Below are positions 8,426 through 16,208 of a DNA stretch of 44,203 bases, in pieces. Origin of the DNA: DASZMX01 sp035551475 (GTDB taxonomy: Bacteria; Verrucomicrobiota; Verrucomicrobiia; Limisphaerales; Palsa-1400); the NCBI GenBank assembly GCA_035551475.1, contig DASZMX010000143.1:1-44203 (forward strand), read 5' to 3'. The position numbers were made by a program, and so were the translations under genes. How positions within the stretch are numbered: the first letter of the stretch is position 1; every line of letters starts with the position of its first letter. The notes under the pieces are model-generated. The model ran no database searches. It worked only from the letters and a program-made list of their open reading frames with translations, and was not told the origin of the DNA.

Positions 8426-11400
8426 TTAAGGCGTGCGCAGGATGAAGAAGTGCGCCCCGGGAGCGGTTCCCACGGGAATGCCGTTGGAGAACGCGCCCGA
8501 ACCGTCGAGCGTGCCCGACGTATTGGTCGCCCAAGTCGAAACCGGCTGCGCGATGTTCGTGCTTGTGAGCAAGGTGTAACCGCCGTTGGGCGTGCCGCCC
8601 GTCCCGGCCAGGATCAAGTTGCCATTGGACAACTGGACCGGGTTGAAGGCCACCCCGGAGCCCGCGCTCAAGGTCAGCACGCCGGTGGCCGGATTAAATG
8701 TTCCCGCGCCCGCCGGCAAAACGGTCACCGACGAGAAACCGCCGGTGTGCGCCGCCGCGTTGAACAGATGGAATTGCGCCCCGGCCACGAGGGGACCCGA
8801 GCCCACATTGCGCACCACCAAGGCGCCGCCGTAATTCACGCTCGTGAGACCGGTCACCGCGTCGCTGGACGGCCCGCCGTCCAGGCTGAGCTTGAAGGTC
8901 GTTGTGCTGCCCGCCGCGAGGTTCAGCGCGTTGTTGATCGTCAATGTGCCGACGGAACCGGCGCCCGGAGTGAGTTGCGCTCCCGCCGCCACGTTGACAG
9001 GGCCGGCAATGGTTCCGCTGCCGCCGAGGGCCCCCGCCGTGACCTGCGTGACATTGGTGTAGGTGTTGACGCCGTTCAGATACAGCGCGCCATTGCCTTT
9101 CTTGAGCAAACCGCCGTCGCTGCCGGAGCTCACGAGCGCTTGATTGATCGAGACGGAATGGCCAGCTGTGTCAACCACCGCGCCGCCGCTGAGGACATTG
9201 GCCGCCGAAAGGTCGTGGATGAAGTTGGCATTATCGGCCGCAGCCACCAGCGTGCCGCCGTTGAAGTCCAATTCGCGTTGCGAGGCGCCGGTGTTGCCGG
9301 TGGTGATTTCCGCGGCGGTCAAGGAGCCGCCGTTCAACGCCATCACGCCCGTGGCGTCGGCGTTTTCCGCCAGACGAACCACGCCGAGGACCGCCGTGCC
9401 GCCGTTCATCGTCCAGGAGCCGGGGGCGGCGTTCTCGCCCACCCAGGTTTCGCCCGAGAGACAGAGGAACGTGCCCGTGCCGCTGATGGTCACCTGGCCG
9501 GAAGCGCCGGAGTTATGGCCGATGCTGATGTTGTTTCCGACGCCGGCCTTCACCATGATGCCGCCGCTGATGTTGAGGACGCCCTGGCCGGCTTCACGTC
9601 CAATGGAGAGCCAGCCCGTGTTGGTGATCGCGCCGCCACTCAGGTTAATGACGCCGTGCGCATTGGGGTCGCCCTGGCCAATCCAAATGTCTTGATTGAC
9701 GTTGAGCGAGCCGCCGGATTGATTCCAAATGCCCTGGCTGCCGGCCCAAATGCCGACGATAAAGGGCTGCGTGTCCGAGCTAAATTGGCCGCTGGACATA
9801 TTAACCACGCCCAAACCGTTGCGGCCGATGGTAACCCAGTTGTGGTTGTTGATTTGCGCCGTGCCGCTGATGTTATTGGTGGCGACGGTGCCGTTGTCCA
9901 CGCCCAGCCAGTATTCAGAGCCGCTGGTGAGAGAGCCGCCGCTCATATCAAACTCACCCACGCCCTGCCCTTGGCCAATGATGATCGGATTGCCCGCATC
10001 CCGGTTGATCGTTCCGCCGGACATCGTGAAGGTCCCGGAACTGCCGCCGCGACCAATGACCATATCGCCGCCCGCCGCTTTATTCAGCGTGCCGCCCGTC
10101 ATGTTGAAGAAGCCGGTGGAGCCATCCCGGCCCACGCCGAACCAACTGCCCAAGGTCAGCGTGCCGCCCTTTAGGTTGTAAGTGCCGACGGAGCCATTGC
10201 CGGCCCCGCCGCTGTCGCCCACCCAACATTCGGATTGGCAATTGATCGTGCCATTATTCTGATTGACCACGCCGGTGCGCGCGCCAACGCCGTTCCATCC
10301 GCCGTTGACGATCGCGAAATAATCACCGGCCTTATTGATCGTGCCGCCATTCATGGTAAACGTCGCCGTCGAACCCGGCGAGGAGCACAGGAACAACCGG
10401 CCGTTAGGCACATTGACGACGCCGTCGTTCATCGTGACGCTGGCGGTCGAGCCGTTGCCATCGCCGAGAATGAACCACGAACCGACATTGACTGTGGTGT
10501 TGCTGCCGATGACCAACGCGCCGTTGGCCGACGGCAGGTTGGCGACGTCAATGTTGCCGCTGACATTCACCGTGGTGTTGGTCAACGTCACGGTGGCGAG
10601 CTCGCTGATGCCGTCCACACCGAGGCGCGCCCCCGCGATGAAGTTGGTTTGGATGCCGCTGGAGCCATCGATCAGCACCGAGCCATCCTCGACGACGAAG
10701 CCGGGGGAATCCGCGCCGGAAAGCGCATTCACGCCGGCGCCGGTATAGGCCAATTGGGCCGGGCCAAACTTCGTCAATGCGCCGCCATCCGCGGCGGTGA
10801 CCGTCCCGCTTAAGGTCAGATTCGCCGTCGTGGTGATGGCGCTGTTGGAGGAAGTAGTCGAGTAGCCGCGGTTGATAGCCACAGCCGATCCAGTGTAGGC
10901 CAGGTCGCCGCCGGAGAGCACCAGATTGGTCGCATTCGCGGAGGACGAGCCGATGGCGCTGGGAGAGCCGCCGTTGGCCAGGTTTCCGACCGCCAGGGTG
11001 CCGTTGGCGATCACCGTGGGACCAGTGTAGCCGTTGACGTTTTCAATGGCGAAGGTGTTGGCTCCTTCCTTCAAGATTCCGACCGATCCATTGATGCTGC
11101 CGGAGCCGGTGAGAGTGTAGCTCAACGAATTGTTATTGATGGTGACATTGGCCGGCGTGACGGCGGCTGCCAGGTTCACCGTGGTCGTGCCCGTGGCGCT
11201 ATCGTCAAAAGCAACGGCGTTGCCCTGGCGATAAAACGTGGCCAATCCGGTGCCGATGTTGATCCAATTGGTGGTCAAGCCAATGTCCCAAACGCCCCCG
11301 GCGTTGCCATCCCAGCGCGGCAGGTTCACATCGGTGATGTCCAGGTCAATCGAATGGCCAGAGGCATTGTCAACCAAATTAGCCGTTACGCCGAGAGGCA

Positions 11401-13213
11401 GCGGCCCCAGATGATAATTCGCGCCCGAGCTGGAACCGTAGGAGATCAAGGGAAACTGTCCCACTTGCGGCGTGCCGTCGGCGAGGTTAATGGTGACCGT
11501 TCCCGCCGCGCTCAGCGCGCCGCTGACGTTAATGGGAGCCACGCTGGGATTACCGAAGGAATTCAAATCAATGCCCAAAGTCGCGGTCGCGCCGGTGAAG
11601 GCGAGGCTGGACACATTCAGTTGACTGCCGACGGAGCCAACAACTTGGACATTCAGCGTGGCGCCGTTGGCCACAGTGTAGGCGCCGCCGCCCGTTGAGG
11701 CCGTCGTGGTCGCCAGGATGCCCGCGTTCACCGCCGTGGCTCCCGCATAGGTGTTCGCGCCGGAAAGCGTGAGCATGCCGCTGCCGATCTTGGTGAGAGA
11801 GCCGCCGCCGTTATCCGCCAGCGCTTGAGGGATCGTGAGATTAAAGCCCTGCGAATCCAGCGTCACGCCATTGGCGCCAATGGCGGCCTGGAAAAGGCCG
11901 GTGATGAAGGCCGCGTTGTTCGCGGCGCCTTGGAGCGTGCCGCCATTCAAGTTCAACAAACTCACCGTGAAGCCCGTGCTGGGTGAGGACATGCCGATGG
12001 TTTGCAAAATGCCGCCGTTCAAATTCAGGGTGGCGGACGCGGAATTATTGACGCACATCACGACTTTTTGCACATGCGCCGTTCCGCTGTTGAGATTCCA
12101 GATGCCCGAACTGGATTCGCCCAGCCATAAATCGCTCGAGGATTCGGTGATCGACCCGCCGGACTGATTGACGACGCCCACGCCGCCCGCGCCGATGTCG
12201 AAGTGCGAACCGCCATCGCTGGCGTTGTCGCGGGTGATGGCGGCGTTTCCGGAAATGTTCAACTCGCCGTACCCGTTGCCGCGCCCCACGGCGAGCCAAT
12301 CATGCACATTCAAGACCGCGCTGCCGCTCAAGGTGTTGGTGCCAGTGCCGCCGCCGCCGCCATCGCCTTGCGGCACGAGGTATTGATTGAACGCATTGAG
12401 AGTCCCGCCGCTTTGCGCGAGGGAGCCGACGCCGCCGCCGCCAATGAGAAATTGGCCGCCGCCATGGAAATTAATCGTTCCACCCGTCATGACCCCGAAC
12501 CCTTGCGCGCCGCCGCCGCCGCCATTGCGTCCGAACGCAACCCAATCATTGAGGTTCAACGTGCCGCCGTTCATGAAGAAGTAACCGACGCCGCGGCTCC
12601 CGCCCTGTTCGCCGATCCACGTTTCACGCGAATAGTTGACTGTGCCGTTATTTATGACCAAGGTCCCCGTGCCCGGGCCAGCGTCGCCCTGACCGCAAAC
12701 CATGCCAGGGTTGGCGCCACCGTCATTGACATTGCCATTATAAGTCCCGCCGTCGATTTCCAGGTAGCCCACGCCGTTTTCCCCGATCTGGGTGCGGCCT
12801 CCGACGTTCACCACGCCATTGCTTAAAATGTAAGAGCCGTAAGAGCCTGAACCTATGCCCATGCGCAGCCAATTGCCGCCACCGGTGTTGTTGGTGGAGC
12901 CTGTTTGGCGGTAGGCGCCCGAGGTTCCAGCGCCGTTGCCGGCGAGCGTGTCGCCGTGTTGCCAAACCGGATCGCCCGGTAGAATCAAAACCACATTGTT
13001 CGAGCCATTGTCATCGGAGGTGTTGGGATTGCTGGAGCCGTTGTAGGTTCCATTCCAGGAGGCGGGGTTATTGTAGTCACCCGTGGCGCCTATCCATAAG
13101 GTTTGCGCGGACGCGGTCGCCCCGGCGACGGCCAATCCGATGGCTGCCAACAGCGGTTTCGGGGAAAGCAACTGACCGGATTTCGACTTAAGATGAGGAT
13201 TTTCGGTTTTCAT
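8426..13213 (-). CDS. Giant secreted beta-strand-repeat (autotransporter-associated PATR) protein without a barrel domain
   Basis: A 1595-residue protein starting at the ATG at 13213, which opens a signal peptide ending near ATASAQ. Two blocks (residues about 110-410 and 890-1330) consist of many degenerate units of some 20-28 residues of the form G-x-hydrophobic-N-h-SGG followed by IG-x-GG, predicting a right-handed parallel beta-helix. Each block is closed by a classic autotransporter-associated beta-strand repeat: LTKIGSGMLTLSGANTYAG near residue 470 and LLKKGNGALYLNGVNTY near residue 1370. Gly, Asn, Ser and Thr dominate; Cys and Lys are scarce. There is no C-terminal outer-membrane barrel; the protein ends in a short module finishing HFFILRTP. 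It is probably an exposed surface or matrix adhesin or polysaccharide-contacting protein. A terminator follows and a palindromic element precedes it. Confidence 0.85.
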   Translation of the reverse strand: MKTENPHLKSKSGQLLSPKPLLAAIGLAVAGATASAQTLWIGATGDYNNPASWNGTYNGSSNPNTSDDNGSNNVVLILPGDPVWQHGDTLAGNGAGTSGAYRQTGSTNNTGGGNWLRMGIGSGSYGSYILSNGVVNVGGRTQIGENGVGYLEIDGGTYNGNVNDGGANPGMVCGQGDAGPGTGTLVINNGTVNYSRETWIGEQGGSRGVGYFFMNGGTLNLNDWVAFGRNGGGGGAQGFGVMTGGTINFHGGGQFLIGGGGVGSLAQSGGTLNAFNQYLVPQGDGGGGGTGTNTLSGSAVLNVHDWLAVGRGNGYGELNISGNAAITRDNASDGGSHFDIGAGGVGVVNQSGGSITESSSDLWLGESSSGIWNLNSGTAHVQKVVMCVNNSASATLNLNGGILQTIGMSSPSTGFTVSLLNLNGGTLQGAANNAAFITGLFQAAIGANGVTLDSQGFNLTIPQALADNGGGSLTKIGSGMLTLSGANTYAGATAVNAGILATTTASTGGGAYTVANGATLNVQVVGSVGSQLNVSSLAFTGATATLGIDLNSFGNPSVAPINVSGALSAAGTVTINLADGTPQVGQFPLISYGSSSGANYHLGPLPLGVTANLVDNASGHSIDLDITDVNLPRWDGNAGGVWDIGLTTNWINIGTGLATFYRQGNAVAFDDSATGTTTVNLAAAVTPANVTINNNSLSYTLTGSGSINGSVGILKEGANTFAIENVNGYTGPTVIANGTLAVGNLANGGSPSAIGSSSANATNLVLSGGDLAYTGSAVAINRGYSTTSSNSAITTTANLTLSGTVTAADGGALTKFGPAQLAYTGAGVNALSGADSPGFVVEDGSVLIDGSSGIQTNFIAGARLGVDGISELATVTLTNTTVNVSGNIDVANLPSANGALVIGSNTTVNVGSWFILGDGNGSTASVTMNDGVVNVPNGRLFLCSSPGSTATFTMNGGTINKAGDYFAIVNGGWNGVGARTGVVNQNNGTINCQSECWVGDSGGAGNGSVGTYNLKGGTLTLGSWFGVGRDGSTGFFNMTGGTLNKAAGGDMVIGRGGSSGTFTMSGGTINRDAGNPIIIGQGQGVGEFDMSGGSLTSGSEYWLGVDNGTVATNNISGTAQINNHNWVTIGRNGLGVVNMSSGQFSSDTQPFIVGIWAGSQGIWNQSGGSLNVNQDIWIGQGDPNAHGVINLSGGAITNTGWLSIGREAGQGVLNISGGIMVKAGVGNNISIGHNSGASGQVTISGTGTFLCLSGETWVGENAAPGSWTMNGGTAVLGVVRLAENADATGVMALNGGSLTAAEITTGNTGASQRELDFNGGTLVAAADNANFIHDLSAANVLSGGAVVDTAGHSVSINQALVSSGSDGGLLKKGNGALYLNGVNTYTNVTQVTAGALGGSGTIAGPVNVAAGAQLTPGAGSVGTLTINNALNLAAGSTTTFKLSLDGGPSSDAVTGLTSVNYGGALVVRNVGSGPLVAGAQFHLFNAAAHTGGFSSVTVLPAGAGTFNPATGVLTLSAGSGVAFNPVQLSNGNLILAGTGGTPNGGYTLLTSTNIAQPVSTWATNTSGTLDGSGAFSNGIPVGTAPGAHFFILRTP

Positions 13214-13325
13214 TATTATTAGGAATTGGAGATCGTCTGCGTCTCGCGCAGGCATAGGGGTAAATGCCGGGCGCGCGTTCTAACTCGTGGGAACATGCGC
13301 CGACTCTAACGCGGTGCTTGTCTAA

Positions 13326-13353
13326 CCGTCATGTGGCATGAAGTGGCCACACG
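13326..13353 (-). promoter_or_regulatory. Conserved palindromic upstream element, copy B
   Basis: Same 28-base element as at 8329-8356 (26 of 28 identical), in the same orientation relative to its downstream gene. It starts 8 bases after the GH2 stop at 13362 and lies 112 bases upstream of the beta-strand-repeat start at 13213. The second shared block follows at 13282-13295. It implies that the beta-strand-repeat gene has its own regulated start rather than relying only on read-through from the GH2 gene. Confidence 0.6.
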
Positions 13354-13361
13354 GCTTTTCC

Positions 13362-15575
13362 CTAAGGGTTGGGGCGGGGCGCGACGAGGCCTACATCGAC
13401 GTATTGGCCGCCGGAGGATTGATGGCAGTGCACCGCCATGGCATTGACGCCCACTTTCAAAGCGGCCAAAGCAGCCGGCGCGATTTTTACCTCGTCATAG
13501 AACGTCAGAAATCCCTCCTGGGAAAACGCGGGCACGCCATTGAGGAAGATCTGGACGTCTTCGTCATGATGCAACTGGAGCACCGCATCGTAAAAATTCG
13601 TCGTGGCCAGGACGAACTCGCGGCGGAGCCAAATGTCCGACGTGTCCCAGGTAGTGTTGACAATAGCGCCGGGCGTTCCCTTCGTGCCAAAGCCCGCCAC
13701 GCCTTGTTTCCAGCCGGAATCATCGAAGTCCGGCTCGCTCCAATGATCATCGGGCTGGGACACGGTGTACTTCCACTGCACGCGGCCGTAAAGCGCGTTG
13801 GGAGCCAGGACGCGAAAGGGCTTTTGATTGACTGCAACATTGACCGCGGCGCGCGCGATTTGCGGATCGAGTTTGGCCACCGCGCGGTCATAGGTCAGGA
13901 GGCCGTTGCACTCCGTTTCCACGTCGGTGACCTGCGTGTAAATGGCGGCGCTAAGCCCAAAGGAATCACGCAGAACGTGCAGCCGGCTAAGAAGAGAGCC
14001 GCCTTCGTCGTTCAACGCCTTGAGATCGTGCATCGGGCGGTAACCCCAGGAATTGGTGGACCACATATGATTGGTTACTCCGAGGCCCAAGCCGCCAAAT
14101 TCTCCGAGCGACGCGGCGCGATCCGCTTCGGGCGGCGGCGCTTCCGGCCCCGGATAGCTGTGAATGTCAATAATATCGCCGGCCCGCTTATCGGTCCAGC
14201 CGCTGGCGTCGTCCACCAGGCGGGCCGGGTCAAACGCCTTGATCCAACCCGCGAGCCGTTCGGTGTCGTATTGGCCCCAGCCTTCGTTGAAGAGAATCCA
14301 AACGATGATCGAGGGATGATTGCGGCGGCCTTCAATCATCCGCCGCAGCTCGACTTCGAATTGGGAGCGGCCTTCGGGCGTGGTGTTGTTGCCGCTTGGC
14401 ATGTCCTGCCAGACCAGCAGGCCGAGTTTGTCACACCAATAATACCACCGCTCCGGCTCCACTTTCACGTGTTTGCGCGCCATGGTAAACCCCGCCGCTT
14501 TGAGGAAACCAATGTCGAATCGCAACGCTTCATCGGTCGGGGCTGTGTAAAGTCCATCCGGCCAAAAACCTTGGTCGAGGGCGCCCACCTGGAAACTAAA
14601 ATGCCCGTTGAGCGCGATGCGCATGACGCCGCCTTCGTCGCGTTGCAGCGAAATTTTGCGCATCCCAAAATAACTCGTCACCGCGTCGAGGACGTTTGTT
14701 TCGCGGACGATTTGCACTTGCAGGTCATAAAGAAATGGATCGTCCGGCGACCAAAGGCGCGGGGCAGGCACAGGCAGCCAAAATTCGGCATTGGCGGGCC
14801 CGGTGGCGCGCCCAACTTCCTTGCCATTGGCGAAAGCCACCGCTCGCACGCGGAGCGACGCGTCCGCGCTGTTCACCGCCGCCCTTAAATGTAGCGCCTG
14901 CGCGTCAACGTCCGGGTTTACCGACAACTGGTCGATGCAAACGTCTGGAACGGGCTCGAGCCAAACCGTCTGCCAGATGCCCGAGGTGGGCGTGTAGAAA
15001 ATGCCTTCGGGCTTGCGCGACTGCTTGCCCCGGGGTTGGTCGCCTTCGGTGGGATCTTCCACCTCCACCGTCAACTCCTCGCGGTTGGACCTATTCAAGT
15101 AGGGCGTGATATCGAAGGCAAAACCATCATATCCTCCGCGGTGCTGGCCAACCTCCCGACCGTTAACGAATACCCGCGCGTGCCAGTCCACCGCGCCAAA
15201 ATGCAGCCGCACGCGCCTACCATCCCACTCTTTGGGAACGACAAACCCGCGCCGGTACCAGAGCGAACTCTTGTCATCGAGCCGGCGCATCACGCCCGAA
15301 AGCGCGGATTCGACTGGAAACGGGACCATGATTTCGAAACCGTAATTGGTGGGAGGCGCCGCCGTGGCCGGAGTGATCGCGCCATCCCACAACCCATTTA
15401 AATTGAGCCAATCCGGGCGGACCAATTGCGGCCGGGGATACTCGGGAAGACAGTTGGTGGCGTTGACCTCCGCGGCCCAGCGGGTCAAAAGAGGGCCGGC
15501 GGCAGGCTCCCAGGCCCGCGCCGGGAAGGCCAGCCCCAGAATCGCAGTCAAGACGATTAAAAACGGCGTCTTCAC
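13362..15575 (-). CDS. GH2 family glycoside hydrolase with C-terminal jelly-roll module
   Basis: A 737-residue secreted enzyme. It starts with GTG at 15575, directly abutting the TAG of the response regulator gene; that start opens a signal peptide (MKTPFLIVLTAILGLAFPARA). The order is the usual GH2 one: sugar-binding jelly roll (WYRRGFVVPKEWDGRRVRLHF, VFVNGREVGQHRGGYDGFAFDI), Ig-like sandwich, then TIM barrel with acid/base Glu in LFNEGWGQYD and nucleophile Glu in SLGEFGGLG. The final 140 residues (WKYTVSQPDDHW to GGQYVDVGLV) form a galactose-binding-like jelly roll shared with the protein at 4761-7334. GH2 covers beta-galactosidases, beta-glucuronidases, beta-mannosidases and others; context suggests a beta-galactosidase or related pectin side-chain activity. 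Direct abutment to the regulator gene indicates one transcript. Confidence 0.87.
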   Translation of the reverse strand: MKTPFLIVLTAILGLAFPARAWEPAAGPLLTRWAAEVNATNCLPEYPRPQLVRPDWLNLNGLWDGAITPATAAPPTNYGFEIMVPFPVESALSGVMRRLDDKSSLWYRRGFVVPKEWDGRRVRLHFGAVDWHARVFVNGREVGQHRGGYDGFAFDITPYLNRSNREELTVEVEDPTEGDQPRGKQSRKPEGIFYTPTSGIWQTVWLEPVPDVCIDQLSVNPDVDAQALHLRAAVNSADASLRVRAVAFANGKEVGRATGPANAEFWLPVPAPRLWSPDDPFLYDLQVQIVRETNVLDAVTSYFGMRKISLQRDEGGVMRIALNGHFSFQVGALDQGFWPDGLYTAPTDEALRFDIGFLKAAGFTMARKHVKVEPERWYYWCDKLGLLVWQDMPSGNNTTPEGRSQFEVELRRMIEGRRNHPSIIVWILFNEGWGQYDTERLAGWIKAFDPARLVDDASGWTDKRAGDIIDIHSYPGPEAPPPEADRAASLGEFGGLGLGVTNHMWSTNSWGYRPMHDLKALNDEGGSLLSRLHVLRDSFGLSAAIYTQVTDVETECNGLLTYDRAVAKLDPQIARAAVNVAVNQKPFRVLAPNALYGRVQWKYTVSQPDDHWSEPDFDDSGWKQGVAGFGTKGTPGAIVNTTWDTSDIWLRREFVLATTNFYDAVLQLHHDEDVQIFLNGVPAFSQEGFLTFYDEVKIAPAALAALKVGVNAMAVHCHQSSGGQYVDVGLVAPRPNP

Positions 15576-16208
15576 CTACTGGCGGAGAAATTTGGCCACG
15601 GCCTCCGCGGAGGAGCGGACATGCAATTTCTCATAAACCCGGCGAATGTAATTGCGCACCGTATGGATGCTGACGCCCAGGCCATCGGCAATTTGTTTGT
15701 AGGCCTGGCCTTCCGCCAATCCGTTGAGCACTTCCCGTTCACGCGGCGACAGCTCCGCCGGATTCTCCTCGCGCAACGGCGCCGCTTGCAAAGACTGCAC
15801 AACTTTGCGCGCGATGGGGGCGGACATGGGCGAGCCGCCTTGATGGACCTCGCGGATGGCTTCGAGCAGCTTGGCGGGCGCAAGGCGTTTCAGCAGATAC
15901 CCGCTGGCCCCCGCCGCCAGGGCGCGAAAAATTTTGTCGGTGTCCTCGAACACTGTCAACATGACGATCTGCGTGCCGGGCAATTGCGGCTTGAGACGCC
16001 GGACGCATTCGATTCCATCCATGCCCCCAAGATTGATGTCCATCAGGGCCACGTCGGGCTTTTCGGCGGGAAGATGCGCGAGCGCCTCCTCTGCGCTGCG
16101 ATAGACACTTTGGCAACGGAAGCCTGGGGCCGAGGCAATGTAGGCGGAGATGTTCTCCCGCAAGTCCGGCTCGTCGTCAACAATTGAAACTTGAATGAGG
16201 CCGCTCAT
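15576..16208 (-). CDS. NarL/LuxR-type response regulator
   Basis: A 210-residue regulator starting at the ATG at 16208, which overlaps the kinase stop as ATGA. The receiver domain (residues 1-125) has the acidic pair Asp11-Asp12, phospho-acceptor Asp57 in ALMDINLGG, and the conserved Lys in GYLLKR. The C-terminal LuxR-type helix-turn-helix (about 145-210) has the signature LSPREREVLNGLAEGQAYKQIADGL followed by TVRNYIRRVYEKLHVRSS. It would be phosphorylated by the overlapping sensor kinase and activate transcription, most plausibly of the adjoining GH2 and surface-protein genes. It is homologous to the second regulator at 27439-28077, so the two pairs appear duplicated. Confidence 0.93.
   Translation of the reverse strand: MSGLIQVSIVDDEPDLRENISAYIASAPGFRCQSVYRSAEEALAHLPAEKPDVALMDINLGGMDGIECVRRLKPQLPGTQIVMLTVFEDTDKIFRALAAGASGYLLKRLAPAKLLEAIREVHQGGSPMSAPIARKVVQSLQAAPLREENPAELSPREREVLNGLAEGQAYKQIADGLGVSIHTVRNYIRRVYEKLHVRSSAEAVAKFLRQ

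Noticed and set aside
8360..10174. 604-codon plus-strand open frame opposite the beta-strand-repeat gene
   Set aside because: It begins inside the terminator stem and is a frame shadow of repetitive Gly/Asn/Thr codons.
8426..13213. Annotation as a true autotransporter (type Va)
   Set aside because: The C-terminus lacks a beta-barrel of about 250-300 residues and ends in a short soluble-looking module.
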